In this document: positions 37,422 to 46,342 of the stretch, in pieces | Layout: the number at the start of each line of letters is the position of its first letter | Position numbering within the stretch: position 1 is the first letter of the stretch | Origin: an uncultured Myxococcales bacterium | GTDB lineage: Bacteria > Myxococcota_A > UBA9042 > CAIXZC01 | NCBI GenBank assembly: GCA_903895725.1 | Contig: CAITUV010000065.1 | Location: 1 to 64,000, forward strand | DNA length: 64,000 bases | Direction: 5' to 3' | Position numbers and translations under genes: made by a program | The notes under the pieces: model-generated | What the model saw: only the letters and a program-made list of their open reading frames with translations | Told to the model about the DNA's origin: nothing | Databases searched by the model: none

Positions 37422-39041
37422 ATGTCACCTCGTTCACCGAGAGCGCAGGTAGCCTCCTGCCGGCCGTACGAATCGGTGGCTCCGCCTGCCGTACTCCTGG
37501 TCCTGCTGTCGTTCCTGTTCGCCGCCGGGTGTCGACGGACTGAGCCCCAGGTCGATGCACAGGCCACGGGCACACTGACGATCGCCAGCCGGGAGCCCAC
37601 CTCGCTCGACCCCGCATTCTTCGTTGCAGGGCAGGATTTCGAGGTGGCCTCCAATGTCCACGAAGGGCTGTTCATCTGGTCCCGGGAACAGGGCAAGGCC
37701 ATCCCGAGACTGGCGCTCCGGCACGAAGCCAGCCCGGACATGACCCACTGGCGCTTCGAGATCGACACGTCGGCCACCTACAGCGATGGATCTGCCGTAG
37801 TTGCCGGCGATTTCGTCTTTGCGTGGAACCGGCTGCTGGACCCGGCCACGGCCGCTGCCGGTGCCGATGCCCTCTTCCTCATCCAGGGGGCACGGGAGCG
37901 TGCTGCCGGCAAGGGGAAGACTCCGGCCATCGAGGCTCCGGACGACTCGACCCTCATCGTGACGCTCGAGCACCCTCAGCCCTTCTTCCCCGAGCTGCTC
38001 ACGTCCCCGCGCTTTGCCCCCCTGCCCCCCCGGGCCTTCACCGACCCCGCAGCGGACCTCTACTCCCAGCCCGCCCCCGTCAGCACCGGTGCCTATCGCC
38101 TCGAGTCGTGGGACCGGCGCCAGAAGATGGTGCTGGTGTCGAACCCCCATCACGCCGATGCCGAGCGGCTCAAGCTCTCCCGCATCGAAATCCTCTTCTC
38201 CGAGAGCGAAGAAACCGGGCTGAGCTGGTTCCGCAGCGGACGGGTCGACCTCGTCTACGGGCTGGTTCCCATCTCCCGCCTCTCGGAGCTTCGCTCGAGC
38301 CTGGGAGAGGAGCTCGTGTTCTTCCCCATGCGAGCCGTCTCGTACTTCATTTTCAACCTTGCCCGCCCCCCGCTCGATCAGCTCGCTCTCCGACAGGCAC
38401 TTCACGCCGCCATCGACCGCCGCCTGATCGTCGAGGACGTGTTGGGCGCCGGCCAGGACGAAGCCTGGTCGTTCGTCCCACCCCTCTACCGCGATTCGAT
38501 CGGCTACCGACCCCACGAGTGTGCTCGTCCCAACCTCCCGGAGGCCCTCAACCTCCCCGCCGAGCTGACCGGCGCCGCATCCGGTCTCGAACTGTCCTGC
38601 AATTCCTCCGAGACCCTCAAGGCCCTGCTCGAATCCACTCAGCACACGCTCCGGGAGCGGACCGGAGTCCACCTGGCCGTCCGACTCCTGGAATGGCAGA
38701 CGTTCATTACCTCGATGCGCTCGGGCGACTTCGCCGTCGGGAGGCTCTCCCTGAGCGGCGGGCCCGACCCCCTGGACTTCCTGGAGAACTTCACCTCCGG
38801 ACATCCCAACAACTACGGGGGTTTTGCGCTGCCCGAGTATGACGAAGCCGTGGCGAAAGTCCGGGCCGAGGGAGACCCGGAACGCCGAAAGTCAGCCATG
38901 GACGAGGCTCAGGAACTGCTCTGCAAGCACCTGCCCGCAACACCCGTCTATTCCTCCAGCCAGGTCTATCTCGTCCGCAAGTCGCTCCTTTCGACATTCC
39001 ATCCCAACGAGGAAGGCGTCTACCTCTGGAAGGACCTCTGA
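37422..39041 (+). CDS. ABC transporter substrate-binding protein, OppA/DppA family (SBP_bac_5)
   Basis: LTIASREPTSLDPAFFVAGQDFEVASNVHEGLFIW, THWRFEIDTSATYSDGSAVVAGDFVFAWNRLLDP, ALRQALHAAIDRRLIVEDVL. Confidence 0.9.
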   Translation: MSPRSPRAQVASCRPYESVAPPAVLLVLLSFLFAAGCRRTEPQVDAQATGTLTIASREPTSLDPAFFVAGQDFEVASNVHEGLFIWSREQGKAIPRLALRHEASPDMTHWRFEIDTSATYSDGSAVVAGDFVFAWNRLLDPATAAAGADALFLIQGARERAAGKGKTPAIEAPDDSTLIVTLEHPQPFFPELLTSPRFAPLPPRAFTDPAADLYSQPAPVSTGAYRLESWDRRQKMVLVSNPHHADAERLKLSRIEILFSESEETGLSWFRSGRVDLVYGLVPISRLSELRSSLGEELVFFPMRAVSYFIFNLARPPLDQLALRQALHAAIDRRLIVEDVLGAGQDEAWSFVPPLYRDSIGYRPHECARPNLPEALNLPAELTGAASGLELSCNSSETLKALLESTQHTLRERTGVHLAVRLLEWQTFITSMRSGDFAVGRLSLSGGPDPLDFLENFTSGHPNNYGGFALPEYDEAVAKVRAEGDPERRKSAMDEAQELLCKHLPATPVYSSSQVYLVRKSLLSTFHPNEEGVYLWKDL

Positions 39042-39117
39042 ACCGGTTCTTTCCACTTAACTTCGAAACGAAATGGGAGCAGAGTAGCGGAGTGGTCGTG
39101 CCAGCCAGGAGGGGAGA

Positions 39118-39324
39118 ATGGCGCAGAAACCCAGGCAGGGCAAGCGGCCGCCGGCCAGGAGCTCGGGGGGCATCTTCAGCTCCATGCGCGGCGGGATGAA
39201 GAACCTCGTCGGGACGGGCAAGGGCAAGGGTGGCAAGAAGGAGAAGATCACCTTCTGGGACGTTCTCTTCTGGATCGTGGCCGCCATTCTGGCCGCAGCG
39301 CTGGTCTACCGTTGGGTGAAGTGA
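39118..39324 (+). CDS. Small basic single-TM protein
   Basis: 68 aa; RBS aggaggggag before ATG; C-terminal TM ITFWDVLFWIVAAILAAALVYRWVK. Confidence 0.55.
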   Translation: MAQKPRQGKRPPARSSGGIFSSMRGGMKNLVGTGKGKGGKKEKITFWDVLFWIVAAILAAALVYRWVK

Positions 39325-40442
39325 GGAAGGGCGCAGGGGGCCGCCGGCGGTCGACAGGAGGCTGCCGGCGTGAGGCAGGGGGCAGCCGGCGGTTTGGAGG
39401 AGCTTCCCCGGTCGCTTTCCTGATGCTCGTCGTCCCCGCAGCGGCCCTGGCTGGCCCTCCGGATTCCGGTGCCTGCCCCGTCGTGAGCCAGGTACGGATC
39501 GTGTCCGCAGCCGAGGGCCAAAAGACCGCTACCGCCGATCGCAAGCAGGTTCGAAGCGACCAACCGGTGACCCTGTATGCCGTGGTTTCGAGTGACCGGG
39601 GCACTTTCTCCGATGCTCCAGGTCTCAGGCCCTCTCCTCTGCCGTCTTCGTCCTGGCCCGGACATTGCCCCGTCACCCTGGCCTGGTCCAAGCTCGAGGC
39701 CGAGGTGGAGAGCTACGACAACTCCCATTCGCAGCCGCCGGCCACGATCTCCTACGTGGAAACGGAGTGGACCTCGGGATGGAGCGTAGTCGCTGACGTG
39801 CACCCGACCCGGATGCACGACGATTTCCGGGAGGTCGTACACGGCCTGGGCGCCATGCGCTTCCGCCTGGTCGTCCTGTCCGGGGGCAAGCAGGTGGCCA
39901 CGCCCGGGCTCGAGTGCCGCGAGTCCGGGGCACTGTGCCGGTCAGTGCACCTTGTCGCATATCGGCCGGACGACACGGCCCTCGGGTACATCCACGAGCT
40001 GCTCAACACGCCGTACATCTACGGCTCCAAGACCATCCGAGGAGGCCACCAGGCGGATCTGCTGGTCGGCTCCGACTGTGCGGACTTCGCCATCTACGGC
40101 AAGCGTCGCCAGAAGGGCAAAGAGAGGTTCCAGTACACGTACACCGGCGGTCTTTCCAGGCTGGCCTCCAAGCGGTCAGAGCTGACGCGGGCCCAGGACG
40201 GGACTTACCGTGACGGCAAGGGGAAGTCGCTGTCGTGCGGGTCGGGCAAGGATGCAAGACCGGGGGATCTGCTCAACCTGCCGTCGGGCCACGTGGTCGT
40301 CCTGTACCGAGACGATGGAGACGGGCTGCTCGACGACGAGGATCTGGTTGTCCACACGCTGCTGCGGGAGCCGGAGATCGTGGCCCTGCGCTCCTGTCGC
40401 TGGCCCGTACACAAGGCCGACCTGCTCCGGCTGAAGGAGTAG
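39321..40442 (+). CDS. Hypothetical secreted protein with NlpC/P60-like C-terminal region
   Basis: GTG start overlaps the upstream stop (GTGA); SPVAFLMLVVPAAALAGPP signal; YIHELLNTPYIYGSKTI...GSDCADFAIYG...RPGDLLNLPSGHVVVLYRD. Confidence 0.6.
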   Translation: MRKGAGGRRRSTGGCRREAGGSRRFGGASPVAFLMLVVPAAALAGPPDSGACPVVSQVRIVSAAEGQKTATADRKQVRSDQPVTLYAVVSSDRGTFSDAPGLRPSPLPSSSWPGHCPVTLAWSKLEAEVESYDNSHSQPPATISYVETEWTSGWSVVADVHPTRMHDDFREVVHGLGAMRFRLVVLSGGKQVATPGLECRESGALCRSVHLVAYRPDDTALGYIHELLNTPYIYGSKTIRGGHQADLLVGSDCADFAIYGKRRQKGKERFQYTYTGGLSRLASKRSELTRAQDGTYRDGKGKSLSCGSGKDARPGDLLNLPSGHVVVLYRDDGDGLLDDEDLVVHTLLREPEIVALRSCRWPVHKADLLRLKE

Positions 40443-40486
40443 GCGTGGCTTGGCAGAGGGAGAGGAAATGAAGTAGGATGCCCGGT

Positions 40487-40887
40487 GGAGCAGGTGCAGA
40501 GGGACAGGAGGCCGCGGGGGCTTTTGCCCTCGAGGAAAGTCCGGGCTCCGCAGGGCAGGGTGGTCGGTAACGCCGACCGGGGGTGACCCCAGGGACCAGT
40601 GCCACAGAGAACATACCGCCTCGCAGCGCTTGCGCTGCGCGGTAAGGGTGAAAACGTGAGGTAAGAGCTCACGGGTCGCGGCGGTGACGCCGCGATCGGC
40701 AAACCCCACCCGGAGCAAGAGAAACAGGGGGGGCCGGGGAAACCCGGCCGGGCGGCCCGTTCGGAATCCCCCCGGGTCCTCGCTCGAGGGGCATGGCAAC
40801 ATGTTCTCCAGAGGAATGGTCTCCACCGCCACCCGGGCGACCGGGTGGAGGAACAGAACCCGGCTTACGGCCCTCTGCACCTGCTCC
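40487..40887 (+). ncRNA. rnpB: RNase P RNA, bacterial class A
   Basis: GAGGAAAGTCCGGGCTCC, ACAGAGAACATACCGCC, GGTAAGGGTGAAAACGTGAGGTAAGAGCTCAC, GGCAAACCCCACCCGGAGCAAGA; terminal helix GGAGCAGGTGCAGAGG / CCTCTGCACCTGCTCC. Confidence 0.96.
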
Positions 40888-40962
40888 GAGTTTCTTGTGA
40901 ACTCCTGGTCTCTATTGTTGGTGAGGGTGCCAACGGGGGGGGCCGGAAGGGGGCCGTGAAGT

Positions 40963-41829
40963 CTAGAAGTATATCGACGCACCCACCAGGAACTGAGCAC
41001 CGATGTTGAACTTGTCGGCCTGGTTGATGCCGCCGCACGAGCCGCCCGCACTGGCAGTCAGGCACTTGTGCTCGATTTCCGTGGTCTCGCCCATGTTCTT
41101 GTAAAGGCCCACGAAGCGGAGATCCGCGTTCAGACCGAACTCCCGGGTGAGGCGGAGATCGATACCACCACCCGCCTGGCCAGCCACCTCGACGAGGTCG
41201 TGGCGGAATCCCAGGTCATACTCGAGCTTGGTGAAATGAACGCCGCCTCCGACCAGGCCGAAGAGCCGGAGCTGGCTGGTCGGGAAGAAGTAGTACATAG
41301 CGGACAGCGTCAGCGGCACCGTGGTCTGAGTCACCTGGTCGGTGGTTCCGACCAGGTAGTCGAGGCCGAGCTCCAGGCCGACGCGGTGGGAAACCTTGCC
41401 CCGAATCTGGAGGCCGGGGCCCCACATGGTCGGGTTCTCGACCGTGGCCAGATTGAGCTTCTCACCGTCCACAGCGACTCCGCCAACCCGAAGGCCGATG
41501 CCCAGCATCTCGTCTTCCTCACGCGGATAGCTGGTTACCGTCTCATGCGTGCGACGGGGAACCACCACCGCGGTGTGGACCACGGCGGGGGCAGCCCTGA
41601 CGACCACCTGCTTGTGGTGGACGACCACGGGACGGACGACGGCAACGGGGTGGCCGTACGCTCCTCGCCGGACCACGACCTTCTTGCCCGACTTCTTCTT
41701 CGTCACGACCTTCTTGTGGTCGGGAGCGCTTGCATCGTTCGAGCTCTGCTCTCCAGCGCTTGCAGAAAGTGCAGGGGCGGCGATCAGGGTAGCCAGCAGC
41801 AGGGTGCCGATTGTCAGAAACCGTTTCAT
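40963..41829 (-). CDS. Outer-membrane beta-barrel protein
   Basis: signal peptide; alternating strands ending ...FNIGAQFLVGASIYF with terminal aromatic residue. Confidence 0.7.
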   Translation of the reverse strand: MKRFLTIGTLLLATLIAAPALSASAGEQSSNDASAPDHKKVVTKKKSGKKVVVRRGAYGHPVAVVRPVVVHHKQVVVRAAPAVVHTAVVVPRRTHETVTSYPREEDEMLGIGLRVGGVAVDGEKLNLATVENPTMWGPGLQIRGKVSHRVGLELGLDYLVGTTDQVTQTTVPLTLSAMYYFFPTSQLRLFGLVGGGVHFTKLEYDLGFRHDLVEVAGQAGGGIDLRLTREFGLNADLRFVGLYKNMGETTEIEHKCLTASAGGSCGGINQADKFNIGAQFLVGASIYF

Positions 41830-42039
41830 TTGGGCCTCCTTGTCATCGCTTGTCAGCGCCGATGGCTTCGGCGAATAGCGGGCCCTGGAGACGCCGCTCC
41901 CTGAGGACCTATTCAGGTCATGATCGTGGTGAGCCTATGAACTTCCTGATATCGCTGACAAAATTCATCATCGCCGATCGTTTGTTCCCGTCGTGACGAT
42001 AACCGGGCGGACCCAATGTTCCTGAAAGGAGGGAATGCC

Positions 42040-45000
42040 ATGAGACGAGCAAGCGTGTGCTGGATGAGCCTGGTTCTTCTGCTGGGATGCGGAGACGAAA
42101 AAGGGGCGAAGCAGGCCCTGGAGATCCAGGCCGAGGTCGAGCCGGTCGTGGAGGAGGTCCTGTCCGAGGGTGACCTCGTCAGCCTCGAGGAGGAGGAGGT
42201 TCCGTCCCCCCTCGACGGCAACGACTCGCACCAAGAGGAGGATCTTCCGCCTGACTGGCTCCTGAGCGGGCTCGATGCGCAGATGGCCGAGGTCGAGATC
42301 CCGGGGCCTGTCGAGGGGGGCCTCGGCTCGGAGTGCGTGGCGGACAGCGACTGCCTCGACCTCATGTGCGTGCAGACTGCGGACGGAGGCCGCTGCACGG
42401 CCCCGTGCACCGAGGAGTGCCCGAAAGGCTGGCACTGTGGCCCGCCGGACTGGAACTGGAAGGGGCACGGCATGGTCTGCCTTCCCGACTTCCTGCCGCT
42501 TTGCCGCCCCTGTCGAGAGCCCATGGACTGCTGGCGCTACCCCAAGGACGGTGCCACCACGTGCTTGAAGATGATGGGGAGCCCGGAGGGGGTGTGCGTT
42601 CCGGTGTGCGACGACGGACAGCCGTGTCCCGAGGGGTACTCGTGCGGTGGCGAGCTGTGCATGCCCGAGGAAGGCGACTGCGACTGCTCCTGGGCGGCCA
42701 GCAACGTCGGGTTCGAGACCGACTGCCTCGTGGAGACCGAGCACGGACAGTGCCCCGGCACCCGAGTGTGCACGGAGGAGGGGCTCAGTGAATGCGATGG
42801 GCCCGAGCCGCTTGCCGAGAGCTGCAACGGGCAGGACGAGGACTGCGACGGGCAGGTCGACGAGGACGTCCCGGCGCAGGATTGCCAGGTGACCAACGAG
42901 TTTGGAACCTGCACGGGAACGACCCAGTGCCTCGATGGCGCACAAGCCTGCCAGGCCAAGATTCCTTCAGCGGAGAGCTGCAACGGAACGGATGACGACT
43001 GCGACGGGCAGATCGACGAGCCCGACGCGCTCGGGTGCAAGCCGTACTTCCCGGACCTGGACGGGGACGGCTACGGGCTCGGCACGCCCGTCTGCAGCTG
43101 CGCGCTGGAGCCCGGACTGGCCGCCCAGGCGATGGACTGCGACGACTCCAGCGCGTCGGTTCACCCCGGGGCCGCGGAGCCGTGCGACAACCAGGACAAT
43201 GACTGTGACGGTGACAAGGACGAGGGGTGCGATCTCGATGGCGACGGCTTCTGTCCTCAGCCCATCGTCGTGGGACCCGAGGCCGTCTGCAAGGGAGTCG
43301 ACTGCAACGACTTCGATGGGAACGTCAACCCCCAGGCCGCGGAAGCCTGCGACAACCAGGACAACGACTGCGACGACGAGAAGGACGAGGGATGCGACCA
43401 GGACGGAGACGGCTGGTGCGGGATGCCCCCTGCCTCCTGGGGCGATGGTCAGGTCTGCCAGTTTGGCGAGCTCGACTGCGACGACGCGGACCCGATGGTG
43501 CACCCGATGGCTCAGGACCCGTGCGACGGGCTGGACCAGGACTGCGACGGGACACCCGACCAGGGGTGCGACGAGGACGGTGACGGCTGGTGCCATGGCA
43601 CTCCACCGGGCAGCCTGGGAACGTGCTATCCCAAGTCCGGTCCCATCCCCGCGTTCTGCTCCGACGTGCTCGAGAGCTGCGAGAACGGATTCCTCGACTG
43701 CGACGACAAGAATGCGACCATCCACCCGGCTGCCCTGGAGTCCTGCAACAACGTTGACGACAACTGCAACAAGAAGACGGACGAGACGTTCGACCTGGAC
43801 GGTGACGGCCATTGCTCCAGCCCCATCGGCGTCCAGCCCCAGTGCGGAAAGTGCAACGAGGGCACCAAGGACTGCAGCGACCTGCTCGCGACGGTGCACC
43901 CGGGGGCCGAGGATCTGCCGGATCTCCTCGGCTTCGACTCAGACTGCGACGGGCTCGACGGAACCGAGAAGCGGATGGTATTCGTGGATGGCAGCAAGGG
44001 CCAGGACTCCTGGGGCGGGACCCAGGACAAGCCGAAGCGGACGATCCAGGCGGCCATCACGTTTGCCGCGGCCGACCAGAAGCGCGATTGCGTGATCGTG
44101 GCGGCCGGAACCTACCTCGAAACCCTGTCCTTCAAGAGCGGAATCCACGTGTGGGGTGGCTACGACCCCGCCAAGGGGTGGAAGGTCAATCCAATGCTGG
44201 CCACGATGGTCTGGGGAGGCTCCATGGGGGCCACCGCGGTCAACGTGTCAGCGGCCACCACGGTGGGGCGGCTGGACATCCACGCCGCCGCCGGCCAGAA
44301 GCCCGGAGAGAGCTCCATCGGCCTCTTCGTCAGCAAGAGCCCGGGGCTTTCCCTCGTGGACGTGAAGCTGTCGGCCGCGGCGGGGGCCGCAGGGAGCAAC
44401 GGGATTTGCGGAGGTGTGGGCACGGCGGGCAAGTCGGGATTAGGCGGCGTCGACGGGTGCTTCTCGTCCTCGGTGCCCCCGTGCAACACGTGGGGCACGG
44501 ACAACACCTGCCCCGACGACCCCGCCCCCGGCGCGGAGCCGAAGGTCCCGACCTGCGGCGGCCGGGGCGATGCCCTGCCCGACTTCCAGGTAACTGCCGA
44601 TGAGGTGGCGCTCGGGTTCGACGGCAAGGACGAGGGAGAGCCCTCCTGCTGCTTCCTGGCCGGGAAGGACGCATTCGGCAAGGGGGGCGCGGCCGGAACG
44701 GACAAGCAGCCGGGCAAGCCCGGACAGGACGGCTCGCCCGGGAAGAGCGGCACGGATGGCAAGGGGGGAAGCGGCGGCATGGTCGGCTCTCCAGGCTGGC
44801 TGGCCGCTGCAGGTACGCCGGGCGGGGACGGGCTCGACGGCTGTGGCGGCGGCGGCGGTGGCATGGGCGGGCGCAGGCCCGACGCCATGCTCACCTGTGA
44901 TGCCGAGGGCGGCGGTGGCGGTGGCGGCGGCAGCGGCGGACGGGCCGGCTACGGCGGACAGGAAGGAATCGGCGGCGGTGGCTCCATCGCCCTCCTGCTC

Positions 45001-45375
45001 CACAAATCCTCCATCCAGGTGGTGGCCGGTGTGATGACGGCGGGTAACGGCGGCAAGGGAGGCAACGGCGGCAGCGGTGGTGCCGGAGGGCCTGGCGGCA
45101 AGGGGGGAGCCGGGGCGGGCGGTTACGAAGGGTCGGCCAGCGGCGGCAACGGCGGCCATGGCGGTAAGGGGGGCAACGGCGGCGCGGCCGGCGGCGGTGC
45201 CGGAGGAGTCAGCGCTGCGGTCCTGCACGACTCCGCCAGCAAGCCGATGCTCACCAACGTGAAGCTGAAGGTTGGAACAGGAGGCGCAGGCGGACTGGCC
45301 GGGAAGCACCCGGACGGCACCGCAGGCAGCGGAAACGGCGTTGCTGGTGCGGCCCAGACGGTCGTGGTGGACTGA
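42040..45375 (+). CDS. Lipoprotein with MopE-like putative metal-binding Cys/Asp repeats, beta-helix-like region and Gly-rich PGRS-like C-terminus
   Basis: lipobox LVLLLGC; repeated EACDNQDNDCDDEKDEGCDQDGDGWC; DUF1565-like FVDGSKGQDSWGGTQDKPKRTIQAAI; GGKGGNGGSGGAGGPGGKGG tail. Confidence 0.85.
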   Translation: MRRASVCWMSLVLLLGCGDEKGAKQALEIQAEVEPVVEEVLSEGDLVSLEEEEVPSPLDGNDSHQEEDLPPDWLLSGLDAQMAEVEIPGPVEGGLGSECVADSDCLDLMCVQTADGGRCTAPCTEECPKGWHCGPPDWNWKGHGMVCLPDFLPLCRPCREPMDCWRYPKDGATTCLKMMGSPEGVCVPVCDDGQPCPEGYSCGGELCMPEEGDCDCSWAASNVGFETDCLVETEHGQCPGTRVCTEEGLSECDGPEPLAESCNGQDEDCDGQVDEDVPAQDCQVTNEFGTCTGTTQCLDGAQACQAKIPSAESCNGTDDDCDGQIDEPDALGCKPYFPDLDGDGYGLGTPVCSCALEPGLAAQAMDCDDSSASVHPGAAEPCDNQDNDCDGDKDEGCDLDGDGFCPQPIVVGPEAVCKGVDCNDFDGNVNPQAAEACDNQDNDCDDEKDEGCDQDGDGWCGMPPASWGDGQVCQFGELDCDDADPMVHPMAQDPCDGLDQDCDGTPDQGCDEDGDGWCHGTPPGSLGTCYPKSGPIPAFCSDVLESCENGFLDCDDKNATIHPAALESCNNVDDNCNKKTDETFDLDGDGHCSSPIGVQPQCGKCNEGTKDCSDLLATVHPGAEDLPDLLGFDSDCDGLDGTEKRMVFVDGSKGQDSWGGTQDKPKRTIQAAITFAAADQKRDCVIVAAGTYLETLSFKSGIHVWGGYDPAKGWKVNPMLATMVWGGSMGATAVNVSAATTVGRLDIHAAAGQKPGESSIGLFVSKSPGLSLVDVKLSAAAGAAGSNGICGGVGTAGKSGLGGVDGCFSSSVPPCNTWGTDNTCPDDPAPGAEPKVPTCGGRGDALPDFQVTADEVALGFDGKDEGEPSCCFLAGKDAFGKGGAAGTDKQPGKPGQDGSPGKSGTDGKGGSGGMVGSPGWLAAAGTPGGDGLDGCGGGGGGMGGRRPDAMLTCDAEGGGGGGGGSGGRAGYGGQEGIGGGGSIALLLHKSSIQVVAGVMTAGNGGKGGNGGSGGAGGPGGKGGAGAGGYEGSASGGNGGHGGKGGNGGAAGGGAGGVSAAVLHDSASKPMLTNVKLKVGTGGAGGLAGKHPDGTAGSGNGVAGAAQTVVVD

Positions 45376-45385
45376 GAATCCGCCC

Positions 45386-46057
45386 CTACTTCCGGTTCTC
45401 TTCCTCGATCTTCGCTACCCACTTCTCGAGGCGCTTGCCCACGAGGTCTTTGGCCCCGAGCCCCACGGCCAGGCCAAAGCCCAGGCAGAGGGAGGCCAGG
45501 ATCAGGAGGAAGCCCTTGGAGATGAGCTCCGTCTCGATTCCGAGCTGCTGGAGCGCAGTGAGCACCACGAAGATCACCAGGATGTAGCGCAGGATCTGGC
45601 CCAGCAGCGCTGCATACATCATCTCGGCGTTGGCCGCGGCCGTGCGCACCAGGTCACCGACGAATGCCGCCAGGTAGAGCCCGAGAATCAGGATCACGAG
45701 CGAGACGAAGATGCGGGGCAGGAAGGGAACCAGCGTCGTGGACAACCCCACCTCGATGTTCCACACCTTCATCACGATGATCAGCAGCACGATGATGCCG
45801 ATCCAGTAGACCAGCGCCCCCAGCAGGTCCACCGCATCCTGCTTGAGGCCTCCCTTCTTCAGGAACGCCTCGATACCCGCTTTTTCCGCCACCAGGTCGA
45901 GGCGGGCGATGCGCAGCCCTCGAACCAGAAGCGCCCGGACGGCCCGGCACACCAGCCAGCCGCCCAGCAGGATGACGAGGGTGGCCAGCAGCCTCGGGCC
46001 GCTTGCCACGAACAGGTCACCCAGTCGAACCAACGGATCCACTATCGCATCCCACAT
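45386..46057 (-). CDS. MscS-like mechanosensitive channel-related membrane protein (conserved TM helix family)
   Basis: MWDAIVDPLVRLGDLFVASGPRLLATLVILLGGWLV...VVLTALQQLGIETELISKGFLLILASLCLGFGLAVGLGAKDLVGKRLEKWV; ATG 46057. Confidence 0.75.
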   Translation of the reverse strand: MWDAIVDPLVRLGDLFVASGPRLLATLVILLGGWLVCRAVRALLVRGLRIARLDLVAEKAGIEAFLKKGGLKQDAVDLLGALVYWIGIIVLLIIVMKVWNIEVGLSTTLVPFLPRIFVSLVILILGLYLAAFVGDLVRTAAANAEMMYAALLGQILRYILVIFVVLTALQQLGIETELISKGFLLILASLCLGFGLAVGLGAKDLVGKRLEKWVAKIEEENRK

Positions 46058-46246
46058 GGTCCCACTCCTTTCCGCCGGTTGGGCGGTTTGTGAAGATCGA
46101 GGCCACAGTAGCCCGGAACGAGACCGCCGTCGAAAAAACGGACAATGGGGGTGGAACTGGCGTTGTTTTTTCCCTTGACACTCCATCCGACACATGAATA
46201 GTGAAGACAAGGTGGGATAGGTAGGGTGGTCGTAAAGGAAAGGACC

Positions 46247-46342
46247 ATGAAGCGCCTGTTGAGAGGTCGGCTGGAGTTTTGCCGAGCGTTCCTTAGTGTT
46301 TTGTTTTGCCTGCTGGTCGCCCCCCCCCCCCCCCACTATTAG
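46247..46342 (+). CDS. Signal-peptide leader ORF for the downstream RHS protein, out of frame in this assembly
   Basis: RBS-like aaaggaaagg before ATG 46247; MKRLLRGRLEFCRAFLSVLFCLLVAPPPPHY* ; stops at TAG 46340-46342, 6 nt after the poly-C tract. Confidence 0.65.
   Translation: MKRLLRGRLEFCRAFLSVLFCLLVAPPPPHY

Noticed and set aside
46320-46334. Programmed ribosomal frameshifting on the C15 tract instead of phase variation
   Set aside because: Not excluded, but no typical slippery heptamer plus stimulatory element is evident; length variation or assembly error is simpler.
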